A stretch of 8,000 nucleotides of DNA from Victivallales bacterium (GTDB taxonomy: Bacteria; Verrucomicrobiota; Lentisphaeria; Oligosphaerales; Lenti-02). Made by a program: the position numbers and the translations under genes. The stretch lies in contig JABGQJ010000343.1 of assembly GCA_018648945.1 (NCBI GenBank), positions 1 to 8,000 on the forward strand, in the 5' to 3' direction. Positions 1-5,974 of the stretch are shown here, piece by piece. The notes beneath the pieces are model-generated. The model had not been told where the DNA came from. It made no database searches and saw only the letters and a program-made list of their open reading frames with translations. Position 1 is the first letter of the stretch, and every line of letters starts with the position of its first letter.

Positions 1-2175
1 TACGCGGGAACCCCCTTCGTCCGCATCCACCACACCTTCACCGTGAAGGGCGACGCCACGTTCACCGACCTGGAGGAGTTGACCTTTGTCGTTCCCGGCG
101 TGGGCGCCAAGGCGACGGTCCCTGTCGTTGACGGACAGGCCCTGCCGCTGAACGCAAAGCTGGTGCAGCGCTTCGACAACGAAGTCATGGTGGGGAAGGC
201 ACCGGCCAAGTCCCGCATCATTGGCACCGTCTTGGGTTCCGGGGCGACGGTTGCGGTGCGCGAGTTCTGGCAGAACTACCCGAAGTCGGTCGAGCTGACC
301 AACGGTACGCTCGAAATTGGCCTCTGCCCCGATTTCGAGGCCGGTCTATATGATGCGTTTCCGTTCGAGAAGGAAGGGCATCACCTCTACTTCTATCTGC
401 TCAACGGCGTCTACAAGTTCCGCAAGAGCATGGCCAAGACCCACGAGATTCTGCTTGCCCCGGCGGGCAGCGAGGACATGGCCACGCTGTTCCACCGTCC
501 CCTGCTCGCTACCGCGCCCCCCGAGTGGTACTGCGGCAGCCGGGCGTTCTACGATGTGGCTCCCCGCGACATGAAGCGGTTCAAGGCCTATGAGGAAGCG
601 ATCGACGCCAATGTCGTTGCCTTTGCCAAGCAGCGTGAGAACCAGCATGACTACGGGCTGATGAACTTCGGCGATTGGTATGGGGAACGCGGCGCGAACT
701 GGGGGAATATCGAGTACGACACCCAGCACGCCTTCTTCACCGAGTATATCCGCAGCGGCAATGAAGACGCCTTCCTGCTCGGTGATCAGACCGAGCGCCA
801 CAACCGCGATATCGACACGATCCTCTGGTCCGCCAAACCCACGTCCGTGGGCTTTGTCTATGTCCACCAGATGGGCCATGTGGGCGGCTACTACACCAAG
901 TCCGTGCCCAACACCCTCGGCATCCCCCGAGCGGGTTCCTCGGTGAGCCATGCCTGGGCCGAGGGGCATTTCGACCACTACTTCCTGACCGGGGACCGCC
1001 GCTCCCTCGCGGCGGGGCGGGCTCTGGCCGACCACTTCAGCAAGAAGATGCTGAGTGGCTGGTACGATTTCACCAGCTGCCGGGTGCCTGGCTGGCATCT
1101 CAAGATCAATGCCGCCGCCTACGCCGCCACCGGCGATCCCTACTACCTGAACGCGTCCCGCATCGTCGTGGACCGGGTCTTGGAGACGCAGAACCGCAAG
1201 CCCTATCCCTTGGGTAAGTACCAGTGCGAGCCCGGACGGGATCACCAGATTGGTGGCTGGTCGCGGATGATGGTCCCTGGCCACTGCCACTGTACGCCCC
1301 GTCATCGCGGCAATGCCGGATTCATGGTTGCCGTCCTGCTGTCCGGCCTGAAATACCACCACGACGTCACCGGTGAACCGGCAGTGAAACAGGCGATCAT
1401 CGACGGCGCGCGCTACCTGGTCCGCGAATGCTACTCCGAAGAGGTTCATGGCTTCCGCTACACGTCCTGCCCCAAGATGGCCCACCGCCCCGGTGCCGCC
1501 CCACTGATGGTGGAGGGCATCGCCCGTGCCTATCGCTGGACCCGGGATCCCATGCTGCTGGATCCCATCACCAACGCGCTCGCCTACGGGGCTGGTGGCA
1601 GCCGCTACGGCAAGGGTTTCAGCATGTACTATCGCATGGCTCCGCGCCTACTGGCCGATCTCGCCGCCTGCGATCTGAGCCTGGCCGAACGCAAGACCAA
1701 GACCTATCCGCCCCTTCGCACGCCCGATTGGATCACCCCCGACTGCGTGGTGGTCCAGGCCGAAGACTTCTCCGGCGAAGGTGATGGGGGTTGCCAGATC
1801 CGCGACGACCGCCCCGCCTGGGGCAAGCTTATTACCTACTGGCACCAGAGCCCCGGCCACTGGCTTGAATGGACCTTCAATGTGCCCAAGGACGGCACCT
1901 ACCATCTCCGCCTCCGCTACGCCAGCGGCTCCCCCAAGACCCTCCGCGACCTCAAGATCGACGGCCAATACCCCTTCCCGGCTGCCAAGAAGCTCGCCTT
2001 TGACTCCACCGGTGGTTTCGGCATGAACTCCACCCAGTGGAAGATCCGCCGCTTCGTAGAAGGCGACAAGGAGATCGCGCTGCCCCTGAAAGCCGGCGCT
2101 CACACCGTCCGCATGAGTAATCTGGGCGATGGCATGGCGGTGGATTTCCTGGCCCTGGCGCCGGCGGGGAAATGA
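1..2175 (+). CDS. Exo-rhamnogalacturonan lyase family (PcRGLX/YetA-like) protein with C-terminal CBM, 5' partial
   Basis: The frame is open from base 1, so the gene starts before the window; 724 residues are visible and the GTG at 43 is probably internal. Residues 2-10 (YAGTPFVRI...) and 89-99 (FWQNYPKSVEL) look like the end of the RIFT-barrel domain and the following region of the PcRGLX/YetA family. KTHE (146-149), NWGNIEYD (233-240), YVHQMGHVGGYY (287-298) and a VSHAWAEGHFDHYFLTGD stretch (315-332) fit its alpha/alpha toroid. A His/Cys-rich GHCHCTPRHRG lies at 427-437. About 581-720 is a separate beta-sandwich starting VVVQAEDF, as in CBM6/CBM35 domains that bind sugar and calcium. The fungal founder (PL26) releases unsaturated galacturonosyl-rhamnose disaccharide from rhamnogalacturonan I; many bacterial members are uncharacterised, so the exact substrate is inferred. 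The missing N-terminus would hold any signal peptide and most of the first domain. It converges on the gene at 2515-5823. Family membership is fairly sure, activity less so. Confidence 0.75.
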   Translation, partial: YAGTPFVRIHHTFTVKGDATFTDLEELTFVVPGVGAKATVPVVDGQALPLNAKLVQRFDNEVMVGKAPAKSRIIGTVLGSGATVAVREFWQNYPKSVELTNGTLEIGLCPDFEAGLYDAFPFEKEGHHLYFYLLNGVYKFRKSMAKTHEILLAPAGSEDMATLFHRPLLATAPPEWYCGSRAFYDVAPRDMKRFKAYEEAIDANVVAFAKQRENQHDYGLMNFGDWYGERGANWGNIEYDTQHAFFTEYIRSGNEDAFLLGDQTERHNRDIDTILWSAKPTSVGFVYVHQMGHVGGYYTKSVPNTLGIPRAGSSVSHAWAEGHFDHYFLTGDRRSLAAGRALADHFSKKMLSGWYDFTSCRVPGWHLKINAAAYAATGDPYYLNASRIVVDRVLETQNRKPYPLGKYQCEPGRDHQIGGWSRMMVPGHCHCTPRHRGNAGFMVAVLLSGLKYHHDVTGEPAVKQAIIDGARYLVRECYSEEVHGFRYTSCPKMAHRPGAAPLMVEGIARAYRWTRDPMLLDPITNALAYGAGGSRYGKGFSMYYRMAPRLLADLAACDLSLAERKTKTYPPLRTPDWITPDCVVVQAEDFSGEGDGGCQIRDDRPAWGKLITYWHQSPGHWLEWTFNVPKDGTYHLRLRYASGSPKTLRDLKIDGQYPFPAAKKLAFDSTGGFGMNSTQWKIRRFVEGDKEIALPLKAGAHTVRMSNLGDGMAVDFLALAPAGK
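1740..2160 (+). other. CBM6/CBM35-like carbohydrate-binding domain within the lyase-family protein
   Basis: This is the C-terminal beta-sandwich of the first gene. It follows a Pro/Thr-rich linker (TYPPLRTPDWITP, about residues 568-580). It opens with a hydrophobic strand and AEDF, the acidic entry common in CBM6/35 proteins, and closes with a strand reading AGAHTVRMSNLGDGMAVDFLAL, where the GAHTVR...VDFLAL pattern is typical of these modules. Aromatic residues (W593 onward, YWHQSPGHWLEW) could form the sugar platform. Domain identity is from pattern recognition only; the ligand is unknown. Confidence 0.6.
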
Positions 2176-2262
2176 GGAGCGATATGTCTGGGATTGAGGC
2201 GACGGTAGGCAGCCGGGGGATTCCGCAACCCCGAGTGACGTTGGGGGGTGTGGGATGGCGTA

Positions 2263-2293
2263 CCCCAGGTAGGCGCTGGGCGCCAACCTGGGG
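2263..2293. terminator. Strong GC-rich hairpin, possible bidirectional terminator
   Basis: CCCCAGGTAGGCGC (2263-2276) pairs with GCGCCAACCTGGGG (2280-2293) at 13 of 14 positions across a 3-base loop. It is the most stable-looking structure in the gap between convergent genes, 87 bases past the lyase-family stop. No U-run follows on either strand, so this is not a classical intrinsic terminator. It may stall polymerase or stabilise 3' ends, or simply be one unit of the repeat cluster. Confidence 0.4.
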
Positions 2294-2439
2294 CTCTGGG
2301 GCGCACCCCCGGTTGGGGTTGAGGAGCGGCGGACACGGCATTTACGACGCAGGCATTGGGCACCAAGCTGGGGCTCTGCATGCCACTCGTCTGGGGTAGA
2401 TTTCCCCGCCTTCTGCCCCACCGGGACAGCGTTCCACAG

Positions 2440-2471
2440 CCCAGGGTTGGGCCGTCAGGCGCTGCCCTGGG
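2440..2471. repeat. CCCAGGG/CCCTGGG inverted repeat
   Basis: CCCAGGG at 2440-2446 and CCCTGGG at 2465-2471 are perfect 7-base complements with an 18-base loop. On the minus strand this unit has the form AACCCAGGGCAGCGCC followed by CAACCCTGGGCTG, the most recognisable copy of the intergenic repeat in this gap. Confidence 0.55.
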
Positions 2472-2491
2472 TTCCTGCCGCCCTCCCGATT

Positions 2492-2508
2492 AACCCCCGA
2501 TCGGGGTT
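2492..2508 (-). terminator. Short hairpin just downstream of the GH-A gene
   Basis: AACCCC (2492-2497) pairs with GGGGTT (2503-2508) around a 5-base loop; the inner CCCCGATCGGGG (2495-2506) is also a perfect palindrome. It begins 6 bases after the minus-strand TAA (2517-2515), a usual place for a terminator. There is no following U-run on the minus strand, so termination is an inference from position. Confidence 0.35.
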
Positions 2509-2514
2509 GCGGCC

Positions 2515-5500
2515 TTATCGCGCCTGGACCAGGTAGTAGATGGTCTTGGCGGCGGGGCCGATTTCGAACTGGAGGGCGCCGTCGGCGTAGCGGGAGGCGA
2601 GGGGATCGCCTTTGGTGCCGTCGGCGGCGACGGGGATGATCTGGAGGTCGGTGCGGGTGGTGCGGAGGGAGATGGTGGCGCGGACGGGGTCGATGAGGAT
2701 GGGGCCGGAACCGCTGGAGAGCTTGCGGTTGCGGAGCAGGTTGTAGGTGAAGTCGGTATTCTCCGCCCGGCCGACGGCAGTGAGCAGGATGCGACCAGAC
2801 TGGTTGAGGGTCCGGTCGTCCAGCGCGCTGGCGGCGATGGTGGCGAAGGTGGTCGTGCTGGTCACGGTCAACCCGCTGGTCTTCTGCTCCCCGGCCTTGG
2901 CGAGGAAGCCGGTGATGGCTTGGGTGCGGGGGGAGTCGAGTAGGAGGATGCGTTGCTCGATGTCGCGCTGGATCTGGCCCGTGCTGCTCTGGCGCTGTTT
3001 GCCCTCGGCGATTGGTTTGCCGAAGCGAACGCCCTTGCCCCTTCTGCCGAAGGCGGTGCGGAATCGCTGGGTCTCGGCGAGGCCGCGATAGGCTCTGCCG
3101 GACCAGGGCGACGGGCTCTTGGCGGAGGCGGCAAGCCGTTTGGGGATCTGCACGAGGGTGGTCTTCTCGCCCTCGGTGAAGTCGCGCCGCCGGTAGGCGA
3201 GGGCAGCGTGGGGGAAGAGCCCGAAGCGAGCCGGGTCGTTGAAGGTCTCGAAGGCCCCGGAGATGGAATTGACCGGTAGCCCCACGCTGTGCCGGTAGGT
3301 GTAGACAGTGAGTCCATTCCAGCCCTGGAAGGCCGCGACGGCGCCCATCCAGACGGCCATCTCCGCGCGCCACTCGTTGGGCCAGGGCTGGTCCCATTCG
3401 CTGACAAAGAAAGCCTTGCCTGGGCGGCTCTGGAAGCCGAGGCCATCCATGATGGTGCCGGAGCCGCCGACCATGGGGTTGTTGCCGAAGACGCCTTCAC
3501 GGCTGGGGTGGTTGTGGTAGGCGTGGGAGTCGGTGAAGGGCAGGTCGTCCAAGGCCAGGAGCAACGCGGCGTTGCGGCTCCAATTGCTGCCGGTCATGGG
3601 GACGTGGACGCCTACTTCCTGGCGCAGGTAGTCGCCCATCTCCCGGTAGTAGTCGGCCTGGACCTTGATGAGGAAGCGGGTCATGGGATCCGTCCGCTTG
3701 GTGAAGTCGATCTTGCCTGCTGGGAGCTTGACGCCCTGCTTGGCACCCCAGGCGCGGTACATGACTTCGAGGCGGCTGCGGTAGGGCTCCAGCTCGATGG
3801 CCTGGGTGAAAAGGTCGTTCTCGTTGGTGAACTCCATCAAGGCGATGGCGGGATCGTCCTTGTAGGCGAGCTTGGTGTAGGGGTTGACGTGGGTCCAGAT
3901 GTTGCGGCTGAACTCCTTCTGCAACTCGATCAGGCGCGGGTCGAAGTTGGAGTAAGGTTTGCCCGCAGGTTCGAGCTTGTCCACGGCGTCCACCCCATCT
4001 CCGGTCTTGAAGCGGCGATGGACCAACTGATCAAGGTAGAGGTAGATGCCCTCGCGCTTGAGGCAAAGCACGAGGTAGTCAAAGCGATCGAGATTCTCCT
4101 TGTCGAACTCGCGGGTATTGTCCACCTGTTTGGGGAAGAAGTGGCGCTCGGCCCAGGGAGCATCCGCGTGGTGGGTGCGGACCATGTTGATGCCGAAGGC
4201 GGCGAGGCGCCGGGCGATCTTCTCGGATTGCTCGTGGCTGGGGAAGTTGGCCCCGGCGCTGAAGCACGTGCCCCAGAAGCGGATCTCCTCGTCGCTGCCG
4301 TCGAGGACGAACTTGCCATCCCGGACCTGGACGAAGCCGTGCTTGCCCGCTGGCTTGTGGTTGAGGAAGGAGACATCGACCGGGGCGCTGTCCCAGGGCA
4401 GGACGAAGGGGACCCAGTCGGCGGTGTCGGTGCGCGAAGGCGTGGCGGCTTGGTTGAGGATGGTCTGGGAGTCCTTGGGCAAGGTCAGAGCGAAGTGGGC
4501 GGCGGTGCTGTGGCCGGCAGGGATGCCAGCGGCCTGGTTGCCGTCTCCGTCGTCGATGCGGGCGAAGCAGAAGCGGAACTCGATGGTGTCGCCCCCCCAG
4601 TTCCGGTTGTCTTGGACCAGCAGATGCATGGGCTCCTTGGTGGTCACAGCAAAGCCGTTGGGATCACCGGCAGCGAGAGCGAACCCCTGAACAGTACCCT
4701 CGTGCAGGAAGGAATCCCCCAGCTTGGTGGGGATGATGATGGGGGGATCTTCCTTGCCCTCGGCGGTGATCGTGAAGCCCTTGCCCGCGTAGATGGCGAG
4801 GGGGACGCTGAGCGAGGCCTGGTAGCCGTTCACCTTGGTGTCCTTGGGGAAGCTCAGCCGGTAGTCGATATCGACCTTGTCCGGGCCGGTCTCCACCGTC
4901 GTCTGCGCGAAATCCATCACCGTGCCAGGCGGATTCTGCGGGACCTCCAGGCTGCCGCCGACGGAGCGGCTGCGGTCGTCGCCTGTGACTGTGACCTCGG
5001 CGCCAGCCTGGGACACGTAGCTCCAGTTGGGGCCATGGACGGCGAGGTGGATGCTGGCGAGGCGCCGGCGTTGGCCGTCGCGGAGCTGGAGGGTGCCGTC
5101 GTTCTCGTGCAAGAGGAAGGGCTGACCATCGCGAAGCTGTCGGGGTGGATTGAGTTTGGCGACCATCTTCTCGCTCTCCTTCTCGGTGGTGCGGGCAATA
5201 CGGAACACGCGTTGGGCTTTCAGGCCAGGGCGGACGGTCCCGTTGCCAAAGAGGATGAAGCGCAGCTCGTATTCCTTGCCTCCGTGTCCGCGCATGTTCT
5301 GTGGCAGGATTGCCCCGGTGGCGTTCATGGCCACGGTCAGGCCGGTGCCCGTGCCCACGAACACGCCGGGTGCCTGTCCGGAGACGCCGATGCCGTCGGT
5401 GCCTTTGGGCAGGATGCCCTGGGTCTTGCTGCGGAGCAGAGCGATGCGCTGGCCCTCGAACTGGTCCGCGTTGATGTAGAAGCTCACGTAGGCACCGGTG

Positions 5501-5823
5501 ATCGCGGTGGTCTTGGTGAACTCCAGCGAGTAGGCCAGCTCGATGGTGCCGTCCACTTCACGGACCTTGGTGCCGTAGATGAGTTCGCCCTGGCAATTCG
5601 AGGGGGCCGGGAAGCGCCCAGCCACCTCATTTGGTCCTGTCTTCCGCGCTGGATGACTGGTCGCCGAGGCATTGCTCCAGTCGGGGCCGTGCATACTCAC
5701 CACTGCCCGGATTCCGGCCAAGTCGTCGCCGAACCGGACGGTGCCATGTTCGTCGATGCGGTAGGTTGGTTTGGCGGCGGCGAGGGTGGCGATGGCAAGG
5801 GCGGGGCAGAGCAGACGCAACAT
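2515..5823 (-). CDS. Large secreted clan GH-A-like glycoside hydrolase with duplicated N-terminal module
   Basis: The product has 1102 residues. I chose the ATG at 5823 over an in-frame ATG at 5925 because it is followed at once by a signal peptide (MLRLLCPALAIATLAAA) and preceded by GGAG with a 7-base spacer. The upstream 34 residues are Arg/Pro-rich and have no signal. Residues 21-210 and 236-450 are two copies of one beta-rich module, each with an HGPxW motif (45-49, 263-267). Residues 495-880 look like a TIM barrel of clan GH-A: FRWG-like IRFWGTCFSAGANFP (514-528), INMVRTHH (545-552), EFTNEND (664-670, proposed acid/base E668), DSHAYH (765-770) and VSEW (807-810, proposed nucleophile E809). 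About 960-1102 is a C-terminal beta domain. The family and sugar target are not recognisable. Adjacency to a rhamnogalacturonan-lyase-type gene suggests pectin or another plant or algal polymer. It is divergent from 5975-7105. Confidence 0.8.
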   Translation of the reverse strand: MLRLLCPALAIATLAAAKPTYRIDEHGTVRFGDDLAGIRAVVSMHGPDWSNASATSHPARKTGPNEVAGRFPAPSNCQGELIYGTKVREVDGTIELAYSLEFTKTTAITGAYVSFYINADQFEGQRIALLRSKTQGILPKGTDGIGVSGQAPGVFVGTGTGLTVAMNATGAILPQNMRGHGGKEYELRFILFGNGTVRPGLKAQRVFRIARTTEKESEKMVAKLNPPRQLRDGQPFLLHENDGTLQLRDGQRRRLASIHLAVHGPNWSYVSQAGAEVTVTGDDRSRSVGGSLEVPQNPPGTVMDFAQTTVETGPDKVDIDYRLSFPKDTKVNGYQASLSVPLAIYAGKGFTITAEGKEDPPIIIPTKLGDSFLHEGTVQGFALAAGDPNGFAVTTKEPMHLLVQDNRNWGGDTIEFRFCFARIDDGDGNQAAGIPAGHSTAAHFALTLPKDSQTILNQAATPSRTDTADWVPFVLPWDSAPVDVSFLNHKPAGKHGFVQVRDGKFVLDGSDEEIRFWGTCFSAGANFPSHEQSEKIARRLAAFGINMVRTHHADAPWAERHFFPKQVDNTREFDKENLDRFDYLVLCLKREGIYLYLDQLVHRRFKTGDGVDAVDKLEPAGKPYSNFDPRLIELQKEFSRNIWTHVNPYTKLAYKDDPAIALMEFTNENDLFTQAIELEPYRSRLEVMYRAWGAKQGVKLPAGKIDFTKRTDPMTRFLIKVQADYYREMGDYLRQEVGVHVPMTGSNWSRNAALLLALDDLPFTDSHAYHNHPSREGVFGNNPMVGGSGTIMDGLGFQSRPGKAFFVSEWDQPWPNEWRAEMAVWMGAVAAFQGWNGLTVYTYRHSVGLPVNSISGAFETFNDPARFGLFPHAALAYRRRDFTEGEKTTLVQIPKRLAASAKSPSPWSGRAYRGLAETQRFRTAFGRRGKGVRFGKPIAEGKQRQSSTGQIQRDIEQRILLLDSPRTQAITGFLAKAGEQKTSGLTVTSTTTFATIAASALDDRTLNQSGRILLTAVGRAENTDFTYNLLRNRKLSSGSGPILIDPVRATISLRTTRTDLQIIPVAADGTKGDPLASRYADGALQFEIGPAAKTIYYLVQAR

Positions 5824-5830
5824 GGCGGGA

Positions 5831-5834
5831 CTCC
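5831..5834 (-). promoter_or_regulatory. Ribosome-binding site fixing the GH-A gene start
   Basis: Read on the minus strand, GGAG lies 7 bases before the ATG at 5823-5821. Together with the signal peptide that follows, this supports the start at 5823 over the longer reading frame from 5925. Confidence 0.6.
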
Positions 5835-5863
5835 GATGGCGGCGGGGGGTTAGCGGATGGAGC

Positions 5864-5892
5864 AAGCTATCCACTGGCCGGAGCGAATGCAA
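5864..5892 (-). promoter_or_regulatory. Weak sigma-70-like promoter candidate for the GH-A gene
   Basis: On the minus strand TTGCAT (5892-5887) and TAGCTT (5869-5864) are 17 bases apart, each matching three of six consensus positions, with the -10 box ending 40 bases before the start codon. Spacing and position are right but the boxes are poor, so this is only a candidate. Confidence 0.2.
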
Positions 5893-5895
5893 CAG

Positions 5896-5928
5896 GCTTT
5901 GCTCTCTCCACCCCGTGGTTGGCAAAGC
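5896..5928. promoter_or_regulatory. Perfect inverted repeat in the divergent promoter region, possible operator
   Basis: GCTTTGC (5896-5902) and GCAAAGC (5922-5928) are exact reverse complements with a 19-base spacer, a 26-base centre-to-centre distance (about two and a half helical turns). It sits between two divergent carbohydrate-enzyme genes and overlaps the -35-like TTGGCA of the plus-strand gene. A dimeric repressor or activator site is possible, but no regulator gene is in the window, and a 7-base match in 150 bases can arise by chance. Confidence 0.3.
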
Positions 5929-5948
5929 GTGAGGCGAGGGTGTTCAGT
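5919..5948 (+). promoter_or_regulatory. Weak sigma-70-like promoter candidate for the six-hairpin gene
   Basis: TTGGCA (5919-5924) is a fair -35 box; TTCAGT (5943-5948) after an 18-base spacer matches only three of six -10 positions. The implied leader before the ATG at 5975 would be about 20 bases, just enough for the GGAG at 5964. Confidence 0.2.
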
Positions 5949-5963
5949 GTAGCCACCCCAACC

Positions 5964-5967
5964 GGAG
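5964..5967 (+). promoter_or_regulatory. Ribosome-binding site of the six-hairpin gene
   Basis: GGAG lies 7 bases before the ATG at 5975, the same motif and spacing as for the divergent gene, and supports that start. The next in-frame ATG (5999) would cut off most of the signal peptide. Confidence 0.6.
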
Positions 5968-5974
5968 CGATGCC

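Larger units (their letters stand above)
2176..2514. repeat. Gene-free interval filled with hairpin repeats of PVC-genome type
   Basis: These 339 bases lie between two convergent stop codons and hold no convincing gene. They are packed with CCCAGG/CCTGGG-type arms. One strong hairpin is at 2263-2293, a longer-looped one at 2440-2471 and a small one at 2492-2508. A 23-base direct repeat with 3 mismatches occurs at 2277-2299 and 2357-2379, exactly 80 bases apart, sharing the core CTGGGGCTCTG. Read on the minus strand the pattern is AACCCAGGGCAGCGCC...AACCCTGGGCTG, which I recall as a dispersed intergenic repeat in Planctomycetes and Verrucomicrobia. Short frames on both strands here (for example 2172-2399) encode only the Pro/Arg/Gly-rich peptides expected from translating such repeats. 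Confidence 0.65.

Noticed and set aside
346..1485. 379-codon minus-strand open frame opposite the lyase-family gene
   Set aside because: The plus-strand protein carries recognisable family motifs over the same bases; the antisense product is low-complexity and motif-free.
2172..2399. 75-codon frame whose ATG overlaps the stop of the lyase-family gene
   Set aside because: The ATGA overlap looks like translational coupling, but the peptide is simply a translation of the hairpin repeats (Gly/Arg/Trp/Pro-rich) and no homologue type is recognisable.
1648..2421. 257-codon minus-strand frame running from the repeat gap into the lyase-family gene
   Set aside because: Half is repeat translation and half is antisense shadow; such peptides are common false annotations in repeat-rich genomes.
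3289..5853. 854-codon plus-strand open frame opposite the GH-A gene
   Set aside because: It lies entirely antisense to a gene with clear domains, signal peptide and ribosome-binding site. Its product is Val/Gly/Ala/Glu-rich with no motif, as expected when a GC-rich gene is read on the other strand.
5824..5925. N-terminal extension of the GH-A protein to the ATG at 5925
   Set aside because: The added 34 residues are Arg/Pro-rich, would bury the signal peptide and overlap the likely promoter; the ATG at 5823 has GGAG at proper spacing.
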